A DNA stretch of 40,095 nucleotides from Deltaproteobacteria bacterium (GCA_030272815.1 JAJSZT010000029.1:1-40095); one strand, 5' to 3'. Positions 23,589 to 33,037 are shown, counted from the first letter of the stretch. Notes: generated from the letters alone by a model not told the origin. Translations and numbers: made by a program.

Positions 23589-25712
23589 TTATAGGTCGAC
23601 ATTATAATCACTTGCCACGGGTTCCCTGACAATGAGCCTGATAGATTTGCTTGCTGTTTCTGCAGCTTCAGGAAAAAATTGTTCGAGCGCCCTTATATGT
23701 CTAAGGTTGTCTGCTGTCCTGAGTATCAGCATGGCAAGATCTCCTTCTGCTATTTCGGAAACTGATACAACTTTTTCCCAGGGTCGCCCTGTTGCCCAGG
23801 CATAAATAGTGACGGCCGGGCTTAAAAATAGGGGCCTGACCTCAAATCCTTTTGATACCATAAGCCTGGAAAATGGCCCGAGCGCCTTTGTTACCTTAAG
23901 AAATACCGATAAAAGATCTTTAGGTATAAATTCCTTATCAATTCTATCTTCTGTTTCTCTTTCATCTACAAATGATGCTATCATGGCAGCAAGGATCGCA
24001 GGATTTGATTCTGGGAAAACTCCCAGCCTGAAACCCTCAGCAATCAATAGAGGTTGATCAACTCTTAACTTCGAAGCCCATATTCCGTCTTCAGTCAGCT
24101 CCCCGTTGTTTTTTACGTAACCTGTTTTTTTTAAGAAATTGAGATGGCGAATAAAATCCTCAGATAGATAATTATAGCTGTTTTCTATAAATCTTCCGAC
24201 GGATTTTTTCCCTTTCATGATTAAATATGCAGCAAAAGATTTTTTAAGCAGATCTTCAATTTGATCAGGCGAGTATGACAATAATAGATTAAGAACCATT
24301 GAAAAGTTAATTCTAATCTGGCTTAATACATCTGAAGGAGGTGAAGATATAAGCTTTGTAATTAGCCTTATGTCCATAAATTTTCCAGGGATTACCATTG
24401 CAAACCCAATATTATCCATGCCTCTTCTGCCGGCCCTTCCTGTCATCTGATGGAATTCAGTAGAACTCAGTGGTAGAAATTCAGTGCCGTTGAACCTGTC
24501 TGAATTTAAGAAAACAACTGTTCTGGCGGGGAAGTTCACTCCTGCAGCCACGGTTGACGTAGCAAAAACAGCATCAAGAAGTCCTTCATTCATAAGTGCT
24601 TCGATAACAAGTTTCCAGGCAGGCAACTGCCCGCTATGATGGGCTCCTACTGAAAGATTTTCAAGATGCCTTAACTGGCGATGCTTGGTAATGTGGGGAC
24701 TTTGTTCAGCAAGTTCATTAATCTTTTGGATAATTGCTGCTTTTCTGTGCTGATCATACAGAATATTTTTCATGCACAGATCAAGGGCGTTGTCACAATC
24801 TGCCCGTGATTTTAGAAAAAATATTGCAGGTAGTAGCCGATATTTTTTCAATACCTTCAGGATATCCCCAAAGGGCGGCAGCTTGCTTGGAGCAGCAAGG
24901 CGCTGGGAATATTTGTTGCTAATATAATCGTTAACTTTTTTATACAGTCTCTTTTTTTTATTCACGCTGGATTGCGATACCAGGGGAAGAAGAGTGCCTG
25001 AAGGATGAAAAAAAAGGGCGCAAAGCGGCACCGGCCTCTTATTTTCTTCAATAACAATGCATTCTTTTGAGCGTATTGATGAAAGCCATTTGGCTATTTG
25101 CTTTGCGTTTCCGATTGTGGCAGATAAAAGGAGGAGAGGAATCCTTGAAGGAAGATAAATCATTATTTCTTCCCAGACAACCCCTCTTTCTTCATCGCCT
25201 AGGAAATGAGCTTCATCAAGAACCACAAGGTCAGTGGATAATGTTTCTCCTGAATGCATGGCATCATACAACTGGTTACGAAGAATCTCTGTGGTTCCAA
25301 CAATGATTGGCGCATCAGGGTTTTCTTTCCTGTCACCGGTTAATATGCCGACATTCCGCGCGCCGAAGATTTTAGAAAATTCATTATATTTTGAATTTGT
25401 TAAAGCTTTTAAAGGAGATGCATACCAGCACGTTCCTTTTCTTTCTACTATAAGAGAAATCGCCTGCTCTGCTATCCAGGTTTTACCTGCACCCGTTGGA
25501 GCAGTAACGAGGCAGTCTGATTTATTAATTGCAGAGACCGCTTCGAGCTGGAACTTGTCAGGTTTAAATTTTGTTTTATCAGGCACGCCTATTAAAGCAA
25601 AAATCTTTTTTAATCTAGTGTCCGCTTCGGGCTTGATTTTCGGTGATTTTGATCTTCTATTGAATTGATGCTCTTTTTTTTTATGTCTAACCGGATATTT
25701 TCTTCTATACAT
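23589..25712 (-). CDS. Ski2/Mtr4-like superfamily 2 helicase
   Basis: 707 residues. Motif I is APTGAGKT (71-78), motif II DEAH (166-169), motif III SAT (197-199), then VAAGVNFPARTVV and motif VI QMTGRAGRRG. The Q-motif-like FKPDKFQLEAV precedes motif I. The spacing and the GRAGRRG form place it in the Ski2-like group of DExH RNA/DNA helicases rather than UvrB or RecQ. The C-terminal 230 residues are helical, with no obvious exosome-type domain. The N-terminus is very basic (KYPVRHKKKEHQFNRRSK), suggesting nucleic-acid binding. The start overlaps the cooC stop by one base (TAATG on the - strand). Confidence 0.85.
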   Translation of the reverse strand: MYRRKYPVRHKKKEHQFNRRSKSPKIKPEADTRLKKIFALIGVPDKTKFKPDKFQLEAVSAINKSDCLVTAPTGAGKTWIAEQAISLIVERKGTCWYASPLKALTNSKYNEFSKIFGARNVGILTGDRKENPDAPIIVGTTEILRNQLYDAMHSGETLSTDLVVLDEAHFLGDEERGVVWEEIMIYLPSRIPLLLLSATIGNAKQIAKWLSSIRSKECIVIEENKRPVPLCALFFHPSGTLLPLVSQSSVNKKKRLYKKVNDYISNKYSQRLAAPSKLPPFGDILKVLKKYRLLPAIFFLKSRADCDNALDLCMKNILYDQHRKAAIIQKINELAEQSPHITKHRQLRHLENLSVGAHHSGQLPAWKLVIEALMNEGLLDAVFATSTVAAGVNFPARTVVFLNSDRFNGTEFLPLSSTEFHQMTGRAGRRGMDNIGFAMVIPGKFMDIRLITKLISSPPSDVLSQIRINFSMVLNLLLSYSPDQIEDLLKKSFAAYLIMKGKKSVGRFIENSYNYLSEDFIRHLNFLKKTGYVKNNGELTEDGIWASKLRVDQPLLIAEGFRLGVFPESNPAILAAMIASFVDERETEDRIDKEFIPKDLLSVFLKVTKALGPFSRLMVSKGFEVRPLFLSPAVTIYAWATGRPWEKVVSVSEIAEGDLAMLILRTADNLRHIRALEQFFPEAAETASKSIRLIVREPVASDYNVDL

Positions 25713-26467
25713 TACAGCCTGTGAATCATTTTTTTTATAATTGTTTTTGCGGGCGAATCTATATTAAATGGCGATATTCCATTAAGATCTGCTTCAATTA
25801 AAGCGTTATCATATGGCAGGAAAGCTAGAAATTCGAAATCAGAAAGATGTTTTTTCAGAAATTCTTCATCTTTATCGTTGCGTATCTTGTTTCCAACAAC
25901 CTTAATATTAGTAAGCCCGATTTCTGATGCCAGCTTTTTAATACGTTCTGCGGTATCGATACTTCGACGCCCTGGTTCTACCACTACAATAAGTTTGTCT
26001 ACCGCCACGGCGGTTGCTCTTCCCAAATGTTCAATTCCTGCCTCCATATCCATTACCACAACCTCATTCCTTTGAAGAACAATATGTGTTATAAGTGCCT
26101 TAAGAAGTGTGCTCTCAGGGCATATACATCCGGATCCGCCCTTTTTAATACCTCCTATTCGTATGAGCTTAATGTTGTTTAATTTTACGGATAAGGTGTC
26201 GGGGAGATCGTCAACTTTAGGATTAAGCTTAAAAAAGCCGCCCATTCCCCCTGGTTCCGCTCCCGTCCTTTCATAAATAAGTTTCTTCATTTCAGAAATA
26301 GCAGCTATTTTATCAGAGTCGACGATGCCTATAGCTGCCGCAAGGTTTGCATCCGGATCTGCATCTATTGCCAGAACATGCTTTCCTTCCTCATCTAGAA
26401 TACGTATAAGAAGAGCAGCAAATGTCGTTTTTCCTACACCCCCTTTTCCGCTTACCGCTATTTTCAT
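25712..26467 (-). CDS. cooC: CooC-type nickel-insertion ATPase
   Basis: 251 residues of the MinD/SIMIBI ATPase family. The deviant Walker A is GKGGVGKTT (7-15) and the metal-binding CXC of CooC proteins is GSGCICPE (Cys114 and Cys116). The typical AIDADPDANLA strand is present. CooC helps insert nickel into carbon monoxide dehydrogenase or acetyl-CoA synthase. No cooS or acs gene lies in the window, so it is an orphan copy here, coupled to the helicase downstream. AAGGA precedes the start. Confidence 0.88.
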   Translation of the reverse strand: MKIAVSGKGGVGKTTFAALLIRILDEEGKHVLAIDADPDANLAAAIGIVDSDKIAAISEMKKLIYERTGAEPGGMGGFFKLNPKVDDLPDTLSVKLNNIKLIRIGGIKKGGSGCICPESTLLKALITHIVLQRNEVVVMDMEAGIEHLGRATAVAVDKLIVVVEPGRRSIDTAERIKKLASEIGLTNIKVVGNKIRNDKDEEFLKKHLSDFEFLAFLPYDNALIEADLNGISPFNIDSPAKTIIKKMIHRL

Positions 26468-26791
26468 ATATAAATCCTTTTCGTAACTGCTCAGGTTATT
26501 AGCCTGAAGGCTGAAGGATACTGATATCCCCCAACGGCAAAATCCGTATTTGTGGACAGTATACTTGAATAGCTATGCTATTCTTGGGTTTTATGAGTCT
26601 TTTCTCTAAAAGCCTTCAGTCTTCAGCCTATCCACCTGAGTAGTCACTGTTTTTTATATTAAATGTGATTGTTTTTAAAGATTTAAAAATATAGTATTAA
26701 AAATTAAACAGACAAATCAATAATATCATAACAGTTCACAGGTTCATGGTTCACCGAAACTCTGAACGGCTACATATAGCTGAGGTAATTT
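26468..26791. other. Divergent intergenic region filled by repeats
   Basis: Between divergent cooC and the RND adaptor lie a family A palindromic element (26483-26647), an AT-rich stretch, and a GTTCACAGGTTCATGGTTCA word repeat (about 26731-26757). Promoters for both genes must be here, but no convincing boxes were identified. A TGAGG ribosome site precedes the adaptor. Confidence 0.5.
26483..26647. mobile_element. Family A palindromic element (165 bp)
   Basis: It begins GTAACTGCTCAGG and TAGCCTGAAGGCTGAAG, and ends CTTCAGTCTTCAGCC and CACCTGAGTAGTCAC, forming long imperfect inverted ends. The interior includes ATAGCTATGCTAT. Related copies are at 31159-31290 and 6782-6885. No coding capacity. 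Confidence 0.75.
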
Positions 26792-27892
26792 ATGCTGAAA
26801 ATAGGTTTAAATTTATATAATCTTAGATGGTTATTCATTATAGTATTTATAATGTTTTTCGCAAGCTCAATTTCACTAGGCAGCGACATAAGCAAACAGC
26901 AGGGGCCGCCGCCTGTCCCTGTACGGGTTGCAATCGTTGAGAAAAAGATGGTTTCAAACCAGTTATCTTTGGTGGGTACTACAGAAGCGATTGCCGGCAG
27001 TACTGTGGCTGCGGAAGTATCAGGCATTGTGGAGTATTATCCTGTAAAAGAGGGTGACTTTGTAAAAAAAGATGCGCTGCTTGTCAGGTTGAGATCAACT
27101 GAGCTAAAACTTCGGCTGAAGGGCGCTATTGCTGCACGAGAGAGAATAAGAGCAAATCTTAAAAATGCTGAAAAGGAACTGTCAAGATTTAGCAAACTTA
27201 AAGACACAGACAGTATAGCTGCGAGGCAATATGATGAAGCGCTTTATAATCATAAGGCCCTTTTGCAGGAATTTTTACAAAAAGAGGCAGAAGTTGATCG
27301 TCTTGAATATGAGATTGAACAAAAAGAAGTCGTTGCGCCTTTTTCGGGTTTTATTGCCGAGGAATACACTCAGGTCGGCGAGTGGATAGATAATGGAGGA
27401 CCTGTAGTAAGGCTGGTTGATCTGAAACAAATTCGTATAACAGTTGATGTGCCTGAACGTTATGTAGTTATGCTTTCTCCCCAAAGCGAAGTCATGGTGA
27501 TGATAAAGAGTTTAACAAATAATTTTTTTTCCGGCAGAATATACGCTGTACTTCCTTATGGGGATAGAAATGCCAGAACTTTTCCGGTAAGGATAAATCT
27601 TGATAACCCAGGCTATAAGATAAAAAGCGGGATGGAGGCAATAGTTACCTTTAATCTTACCGGCGCAAAGAGCGCTTTACTTATACCAAAGGACGCTGTA
27701 ATTACTGCAGGAACCAGCAGACTGGTTTTTTTATTATCGGATAATAAGGTTATGCCTGTAAATGTAGAAATTGTCGGCTATTATGATGGAAATGTAGCTG
27801 TCAAAGGGGAATTGAAGCCTGGCGATAAGGTTGTTATCAGGGGAAATGAACGTCTCATGCCAGGTCAGACCGTGTTGGTTCTGGAAAAATAG
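26792..27892 (+). CDS. RND efflux periplasmic adaptor (AcrA/HlyD family)
   Basis: 366 residues: N-terminal membrane or signal segment (about 13-30), a lipoyl-like half (VAAEVSGIVEYYPVKEGDFV), a coiled-coil hairpin (about 105-185), the second lipoyl half (VVAPFSGFIAEEYTQVGEW), a beta-barrel domain and a C-terminal membrane-proximal domain ending MPGQTVLVLEK. It links the inner-membrane pump to an outer-membrane channel. The pump gene follows 107 bases later; no TolC-type gene is in the window. The stop TAG overlaps the start of a half family A repeat (27892-27906). Substrate unknown. Confidence 0.9.
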   Translation: MLKIGLNLYNLRWLFIIVFIMFFASSISLGSDISKQQGPPPVPVRVAIVEKKMVSNQLSLVGTTEAIAGSTVAAEVSGIVEYYPVKEGDFVKKDALLVRLRSTELKLRLKGAIAARERIRANLKNAEKELSRFSKLKDTDSIAARQYDEALYNHKALLQEFLQKEAEVDRLEYEIEQKEVVAPFSGFIAEEYTQVGEWIDNGGPVVRLVDLKQIRITVDVPERYVVMLSPQSEVMVMIKSLTNNFFSGRIYAVLPYGDRNARTFPVRINLDNPGYKIKSGMEAIVTFNLTGAKSALLIPKDAVITAGTSRLVFLLSDNKVMPVNVEIVGYYDGNVAVKGELKPGDKVVIRGNERLMPGQTVLVLEK

Positions 27893-27999
27893 TAACTGCT
27901 CAGGTTTACAGTTCACGGTTCACAGTTCACAGTTCAGGGTTTAGTAACGAGCAGGCAGTAAGTAGTAGGCAGTAGGCAATAACCAATAACTAATGACCA
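27892..27999. repeat. Half family A repeat and word repeats in the pump leader
   Basis: GTAACTGCTCAGGTT (27892-27906) is one family A end. It is followed by GTTCACGGTTCACAGTTCAC words, then AGTAGTAGGCAGTAGGC and AATAACCAATAACTAATGACC directly before the RND pump start. No Shine-Dalgarno sequence is evident. Confidence 0.6.
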
Positions 28000-30900
28000 A
28001 TGAAACTGGTTCAAACTTCAATAAAAAGACCCGTTACCGTTACTGTAGGAGCAATACTGCTTATACTCTTTGGTTTTATTTCGCTTTTCAGGATCCCAAT
28101 TCAACTTACCCCCAATGTAGATCTGCCCGAAATATCTGTCGAAACCATATGGCGTGGTGCAAGCCCTTTAGAAGTTGAACGTGAAATTATAGATGTTCAG
28201 GAGGAAGAGCTCAAGAATCTTGAGGGGCTTGAGGAGATGAACAGTGAAAGCCTTGATGGGCAGGCTTATATCAATCTGATGTTCGAGATTGGAACAGATA
28301 CAGATGAGGCTCTGCTCAGGGTATCCAACAAACTTGAACAGGTAAAGGAATATCCTGACAATGTGGAGAAGCCGGTTATAAAATCCGGCGGCAGGGATGA
28401 ACAGGCAATAGCCTGGATAATATTACGCTCTCTTGAGGGATATAAAGGAGTATTAAAACAGGAATACGATTTTATAGATAAGCATATAAAGCCTCGCATC
28501 GAAAGGATTTCAGGTGTAGCATCTTCAAACATTTATGGAGGGCTGGAGAGGGAGCTCCAGGTCATAGTTGATCTGGAAGCTCTTGCCGCGCGCAAAATAA
28601 CTATTCCAGAGCTGATGAGAGCGCTTGATATGGAAAACAAAAATATAAGCGCCGGGAATTTCGATGAAGGTAAACGTCGTTATATTGCGAGAACAGTAGG
28701 TGAATATGAGTCTGTTGAAGATGTTTCTAAAGTTATAATAAAAAGGGTAAACAGCATACCTATAACCGTTGGAGATGTTGCCAGGGTTGAACTTGGTTAT
28801 GAAGACATGGATCTGGTTGTGAGACAAGAAGGAGTTTCAACCATTGTCTTGAATGCAGTTCGAGAACCGGGTTCCAATGTCCTGGTTGTTATGGAAAGAT
28901 TGAGGGATACTCTCAAGGAGTTAAATAACGGCATATTAAAGGAAAGAGGCCTTAAGCTGGAACAGGCCTATGATGAGACTAACTACATTTACAGCGCCAT
29001 CGACCTTGTAAGAAATAATATTTATTTAGGCGGCGCGCTTGCAATTACGGTTCTCCTGTTGTTTTTACGTAATTTTGCCAGCACCATTATAATTGCTGTT
29101 GCTATTCCGATGAGCGTAATAGGAACTTTTCTTATTATGACTCTTTTTGGACGAAATATTAATGTAGTTAGCCTGGCTGGTTTAAGCTTTGCCGTTGGGA
29201 TGGTAGTTGATAATTCTATTGTTGTTTTTGAAAATATATTCCGTCACATGGAAATGGGCAAGGCTCGATTAAGGGCCGCATATGATGGTACAGTTGAGGT
29301 GTGGGGGGCTGTTCTGGCCAGTACTTTGACTACGGTTGCGGTTTTTTTGCCTATTGTATTTGTTCAGGAGGAGGCAGGTCAGCTTTTCCGCGACATAGCT
29401 ATAGCTATCAGCAGTGCCGTTATTTTGAGTCTGATTATTTCCATAACGGTTATTCCTATGCTTTCCGCAAGAATATTGGGAGAAGTTAAGCAAAAATCTC
29501 CGGCAAAAAACAGGCGATGGGCTATTTTTAGCTTGGCTCAGGGATTTGTTGAGGCTATAACAAGATTTGTTTACTGGATGTGTGGCCGTGTAACAGCTCG
29601 TATAGCCGTAATCGTTATTATGGTGTCTTTATCCATAGGTTTTGCATGGGCATTAGCTCCAAAGACAGAATACCTGCCTGAGGGTAACCGGGAGATTTTG
29701 TTCGCTATTCTTCTGCCGCCACCGGGATATAATTTAGGTGAGCTTGAAAATATAGCGGAAACAGTAGAAGCAGACATTCTTCCATTAATTGAACATAACG
29801 GAAAAAGTGAAGCAGCAGAAAAACTTAATCTGCCTCCGGTAAAAGTTTTTTTTTATGTTGCATGGGGGCAGCAGGTATTTATGGGGATTGTTTCAAAAAT
29901 TCAGGAGAGGACAAGAGAACTTCTTCCATACGTATACAATATACTTGGGAAAATTCCGGGCATGATTGCGATTGTTCAGCAGCCAGGCCTTTTTTCTCGC
30001 GGAATAGGCGAAGGCAGATCTGTTGAAATACAGATAAAAGGCCCTGACCTTTCTCAACTAATAGACCTGGGGAAACAGATATTTGATGGTGTCGCCCAGG
30101 TAATTCCCAGGGCGCAAATAAGGCCAATACCAGGTCTTGACCTTGGGAATCCTGAAATACAAGTTGTTCCGAACCGGGACAGATTAACTCGTGTTGGAAT
30201 GACAACTTATGATCTTGGCTTAACTTTAGATGCATTGGTGGATGGAGTTAAAGCCAGCAATTACCGTCTTTACGGAGATGAGATTGATTTGGTAGTAAAA
30301 AGCAAAGGGAATATGCTTGAGCGGACTCAGGATTTTGCCGGTTTGCCGGTAATTGCCCCCACTGGAGAGAGAGTTACTTTGGGCTCTCTGGCTGATATAA
30401 GTCTGGAAGAAGGGCCTACCCAGATTAATCACATAGACTCACAGCGTTCAATAACCATAATGGTTATTCCACCAAGAGAAATGCCTTTAGAAGCTACAAT
30501 GGAGATTATTAGTGAAAAGGTAGTTGAACCGATACGTCAGAGCGGTATGCTTTCCAGCCTTTATAGTATCGAACTCGGCGGTACGGCAGATGACCTGACA
30601 AAAACAAGACAGGCCCTTATGTGGAACTTTATTTTGGCAATAGTTATAAGCTACCTGCTCATGTCCGCCTTGTTTGAAAATTTTTTCTATCCCTTTATCA
30701 TCATGTTCAGCGTACCCCTGGCCGCAGCCGGCGGATTTGTCGGGATATTTCTAGTAAATTTTTTTATCACCTATCAGGCCCTTGACATTATTACTATGCT
30801 GGGTTTTGTAATACTGGTCGGTATAGTAGTAAATAACGCCATTCTTATTGTACATCAAACCCTGAATAATATTCGTGAAGCCAACATGAAACCTCGTGAA

Positions 30901-31149
30901 GCAATTACGCACTCCGTACGTACGCGTATCAGGCCGATATACATGAGCAGTATTACTACGGTATTTGCAATGTTTCCACTGGTGGTATCCCCCGGTGCAG
31001 GCTCCGAGTTTTACCGTGGGCTGGGAAGCGTGGTGCTCGGAGGCCTTCTTGTTTCAACAATTTTTACAATGTTTTTGATTCCGGCGCTTCTCAGCCTTAC
31101 CTTCGATGCCGCAAGCAAGTTCCGGAAGTTAATAAAGCCTGCAAAATGA
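28000..31149 (+). CDS. RND family inner-membrane efflux pump
   Basis: 1049 residues, typical for an HAE/AcrB-type transporter with 12 membrane helices and two large periplasmic loops. The first helix region reads RPVTVTVGAILLILFGFISL. The proton-relay region in TM4 reads VGMVVDNSIVVFENIF, with Asp followed by Asn, as in many deltaproteobacterial RND pumps. The C-terminal half repeats the fold (GFVILVGIVVNNAILIVHQ). It probably exports hydrophobic compounds with the adaptor just upstream. ATG 28000 fits the family N-terminus, but its leader is made of word repeats without a ribosome site. Confidence 0.92.
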   Translation: MKLVQTSIKRPVTVTVGAILLILFGFISLFRIPIQLTPNVDLPEISVETIWRGASPLEVEREIIDVQEEELKNLEGLEEMNSESLDGQAYINLMFEIGTDTDEALLRVSNKLEQVKEYPDNVEKPVIKSGGRDEQAIAWIILRSLEGYKGVLKQEYDFIDKHIKPRIERISGVASSNIYGGLERELQVIVDLEALAARKITIPELMRALDMENKNISAGNFDEGKRRYIARTVGEYESVEDVSKVIIKRVNSIPITVGDVARVELGYEDMDLVVRQEGVSTIVLNAVREPGSNVLVVMERLRDTLKELNNGILKERGLKLEQAYDETNYIYSAIDLVRNNIYLGGALAITVLLLFLRNFASTIIIAVAIPMSVIGTFLIMTLFGRNINVVSLAGLSFAVGMVVDNSIVVFENIFRHMEMGKARLRAAYDGTVEVWGAVLASTLTTVAVFLPIVFVQEEAGQLFRDIAIAISSAVILSLIISITVIPMLSARILGEVKQKSPAKNRRWAIFSLAQGFVEAITRFVYWMCGRVTARIAVIVIMVSLSIGFAWALAPKTEYLPEGNREILFAILLPPPGYNLGELENIAETVEADILPLIEHNGKSEAAEKLNLPPVKVFFYVAWGQQVFMGIVSKIQERTRELLPYVYNILGKIPGMIAIVQQPGLFSRGIGEGRSVEIQIKGPDLSQLIDLGKQIFDGVAQVIPRAQIRPIPGLDLGNPEIQVVPNRDRLTRVGMTTYDLGLTLDALVDGVKASNYRLYGDEIDLVVKSKGNMLERTQDFAGLPVIAPTGERVTLGSLADISLEEGPTQINHIDSQRSITIMVIPPREMPLEATMEIISEKVVEPIRQSGMLSSLYSIELGGTADDLTKTRQALMWNFILAIVISYLLMSALFENFFYPFIIMFSVPLAAAGGFVGIFLVNFFITYQALDIITMLGFVILVGIVVNNAILIVHQTLNNIREANMKPREAITHSVRTRIRPIYMSSITTVFAMFPLVVSPGAGSEFYRGLGSVVLGGLLVSTIFTMFLIPALLSLTFDAASKFRKLIKPAK

Positions 31150-31158
31150 TGAAATATC

Positions 31159-31290
31159 GTAACTACTCAGGTTGGTTAGGCTGAAGACTGAAGACTTTTA
31201 GGGAAAAGACTCCCAGAAGCCAATATTTTTCTTAAAGCGGCCGGAAATTTTGTCCTATGTTTCCTTCAGCCTAAACACCTGAGTAGTTAC
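31159..31290. mobile_element. Family A palindromic element (132 bp)
   Basis: The left end is GTAACTACTCAGG and the right end CCTGAGTAGTTAC, exact inverted repeats. Further pairing continues inward (TTAGGCTGAAG against CTTCAGCCTAA). It starts 9 bases after the RND pump stop. Confidence 0.8.
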
Positions 31291-31341
31291 AAAGCTGAAT
31301 ATGCCATTTCATACTCCAGCGTTCCTTATCACACTGCCTTT

Positions 31342-31393
31342 CGGCAAATTTGGGCGCAAATTCTACCAAGTTGTTTTTGACCAAGCCCTAAAG
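31342..31393. repeat. Partial family C repeat forming the 3' end of the CDF gene
   Basis: CGGCAAATTTGGGCGCAAAT, TCTACCAAGTTGTTTTTGAC and CAAGCCCTAA match one end of the 187-base element at 7845-8031, reverse-complemented. The CDF transporter's last codons and stop lie inside it. Confidence 0.7.
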
Positions 31394-32631
31394 AAGTCAA
31401 TCACTTCACTCAACTGGCCAGCCGCAGATACTTGTAACTCTATCCCTGCATCAGCGAAAACGTATGCCGGCCCTTTTTTATGTAAATCCTCTTTTACCAC
31501 CACCACGTCTACTTTATGCTCAACCAGCCACTCGGCCACGCGAATTCCTTTGGCCTTAGGGACATTAGTATGCGGATTGGTTACTACCTCTTGCCGTTCA
31601 ATGTTCCCGTCAGCCAAACGCAAGAGTAGCACGGCAAAGTATGGCGCTTCTCCAAAATGAGCGCTGACGTGACCCACAGTATCTACAAGAGGTACTGCAA
31701 TACGCAGATGTTCACGCACCTGGGGCTCATAGTGAATCACCACCCGCTCTACCAGAGGCATCTGTTTTCTGATGTCCGCTTCGATATGTTGACTGATTGC
31801 ATGGGCTTTTTTCAGATTGCCGGTACGCAAAACCACCTCTGTTTCCAGGAAGCGGTAACGGCCCGCGTTCCGGCCTGCCAGCCGTCGAATTTTTGTTATC
31901 ATTGGCTGTGACTCGATAATCTTTCGTATCTGGTCCAGCGTTTCAGGGTCAAGGGAGGCATCGAGGAGCACGCGCATCCCATCGGAAAGTATCTCCCATC
32001 CGGCATAGCCGATAAAAATAAGTACCAGTCCAGCCGCAATGTGATCTATGGTTATTCCAAAAAAATCTATATTCAATCCAAAATAGTGAAGTCCCACTGC
32101 CAGCACCACCACCAGTGAAGATAGCACATCAACCTGACGATGGCGGCCCTCGGCAATCAAGGTGGGTGACTTCGTGCGCTTGCCTGCAGAAATCGCATAC
32201 TGTCCAAACAAAAACGTGATCAATATTCCCGCTGATAACCAGCCGATGAGCCCCAACGTAATAGTTGGCGGTTCTGCGCCTGGCGAGAGGATGTTACGGA
32301 CGATTTCGTATCCTGCAAAAAAGATGAATATCGCCATAATCACCGAGATTACATTTTCAATCTTGTACAATCCAAACGGAAACGTGGGACTTTTGCGGGT
32401 CGATAATTTTAGGCCGCCTAATATAGTGAGAGAAGCGACAGAATCAGTTGCGGAGTCGATCGCACTTGCGGCAACGGCCAGGCTGCCCGAAAAGTATGCG
32501 AGTACGCCTTTGATTCCTGTGAGCACAAAGTTAATGAGTAACGCATAAAGAGCTACCCGCTCAATCTGTTTGGCTTCTTTGGCAAGAGTATTGTTCTTCC
32601 TGTCGTCAGTATGTATCTCTGAATTTTTCAC
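31363..32631 (-). CDS. CDF metal transporter fused to a FeMo-cofactor-binding-type domain
   Basis: 422 residues. Residues 1-300 form a cation diffusion facilitator with about six membrane helices. Metal-site residues are D59xxxD63 (AIDSATD) and H164xxxD168 (RHRQVD). Residues about 309-415 are a dinitrogenase iron-molybdenum cofactor (NifX/NafY-like) domain, RIAVPLVDTVGHVSAHFGEA. The fusion suggests metal export or trafficking coupled to cluster chemistry. A GTG start overlaps the ferredoxin stop (GTGA). The final residues RAWSKTTW and the TAG stop are encoded by a partial family C repeat, so the native C-terminus has been replaced or extended. Confidence 0.88.
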   Translation of the reverse strand: MKNSEIHTDDRKNNTLAKEAKQIERVALYALLINFVLTGIKGVLAYFSGSLAVAASAIDSATDSVASLTILGGLKLSTRKSPTFPFGLYKIENVISVIMAIFIFFAGYEIVRNILSPGAEPPTITLGLIGWLSAGILITFLFGQYAISAGKRTKSPTLIAEGRHRQVDVLSSLVVVLAVGLHYFGLNIDFFGITIDHIAAGLVLIFIGYAGWEILSDGMRVLLDASLDPETLDQIRKIIESQPMITKIRRLAGRNAGRYRFLETEVVLRTGNLKKAHAISQHIEADIRKQMPLVERVVIHYEPQVREHLRIAVPLVDTVGHVSAHFGEAPYFAVLLLRLADGNIERQEVVTNPHTNVPKAKGIRVAEWLVEHKVDVVVVKEDLHKKGPAYVFADAGIELQVSAAGQLSEVIDFFRAWSKTTW

Positions 32632-33023
32632 AGACGATCACCTAAGTTCGCAGATGATGCGGCACTTCCGGCCATGCCGGTTTTTAAAGCTTTCAGTTTT
32701 TCAATGGTAAATTCGGTCACCTTTCGTTCTTTGTTGAAATAACGTATCATGCGCTCTATAAACGCCTGCTGCTCAGCAGAGGTATCATAGTATTCTAAAA
32801 GTTTACGGGTCTTTTCGAGATTCTCCTCTACCTGCTCCGGAATTTTTTCACTGTCATGTCGCACTGCCTCCTCAGGACAAACATCATGGCACTTTGCACA
32901 ACGAATGCATGACTCTTCGTCGATCTGAGCTTTATTCATTTCATTGAGCGTGATCGCCTCCACTGGACATTCATCCATACAAATGCCGCAGCCATTGCAC
33001 ATTTCCTGATTAACCCATGGCAT
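32628..33023 (-). CDS. 2x[4Fe-4S] ferredoxin with helical tail
   Basis: 131 residues. Two clusters are bound by Cys9, 12, 15, 19 (CNGCGICMDECP) and Cys39, 42, 45, 49 (CIRCAKCHDVCP), the standard bacterial arrangement. The 80-residue C-terminal tail is charged and helical, ending in a Gly/Ala/Ser-rich stretch; it is not part of ordinary ferredoxins. A strong AAAGGAGGT ribosome site precedes ATG 33023. It sits between the DUF89 gene and the CDF/FeMo-cofactor gene and is translationally coupled to the latter. It may supply electrons or clusters for a metalloprotein pathway; the exact role is unknown. Confidence 0.9.
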   Translation of the reverse strand: MPWVNQEMCNGCGICMDECPVEAITLNEMNKAQIDEESCIRCAKCHDVCPEEAVRHDSEKIPEQVEENLEKTRKLLEYYDTSAEQQAFIERMIRYFNKERKVTEFTIEKLKALKTGMAGSAASSANLGDRL

Positions 33024-33037
33024 TTTTATTACCTCCT

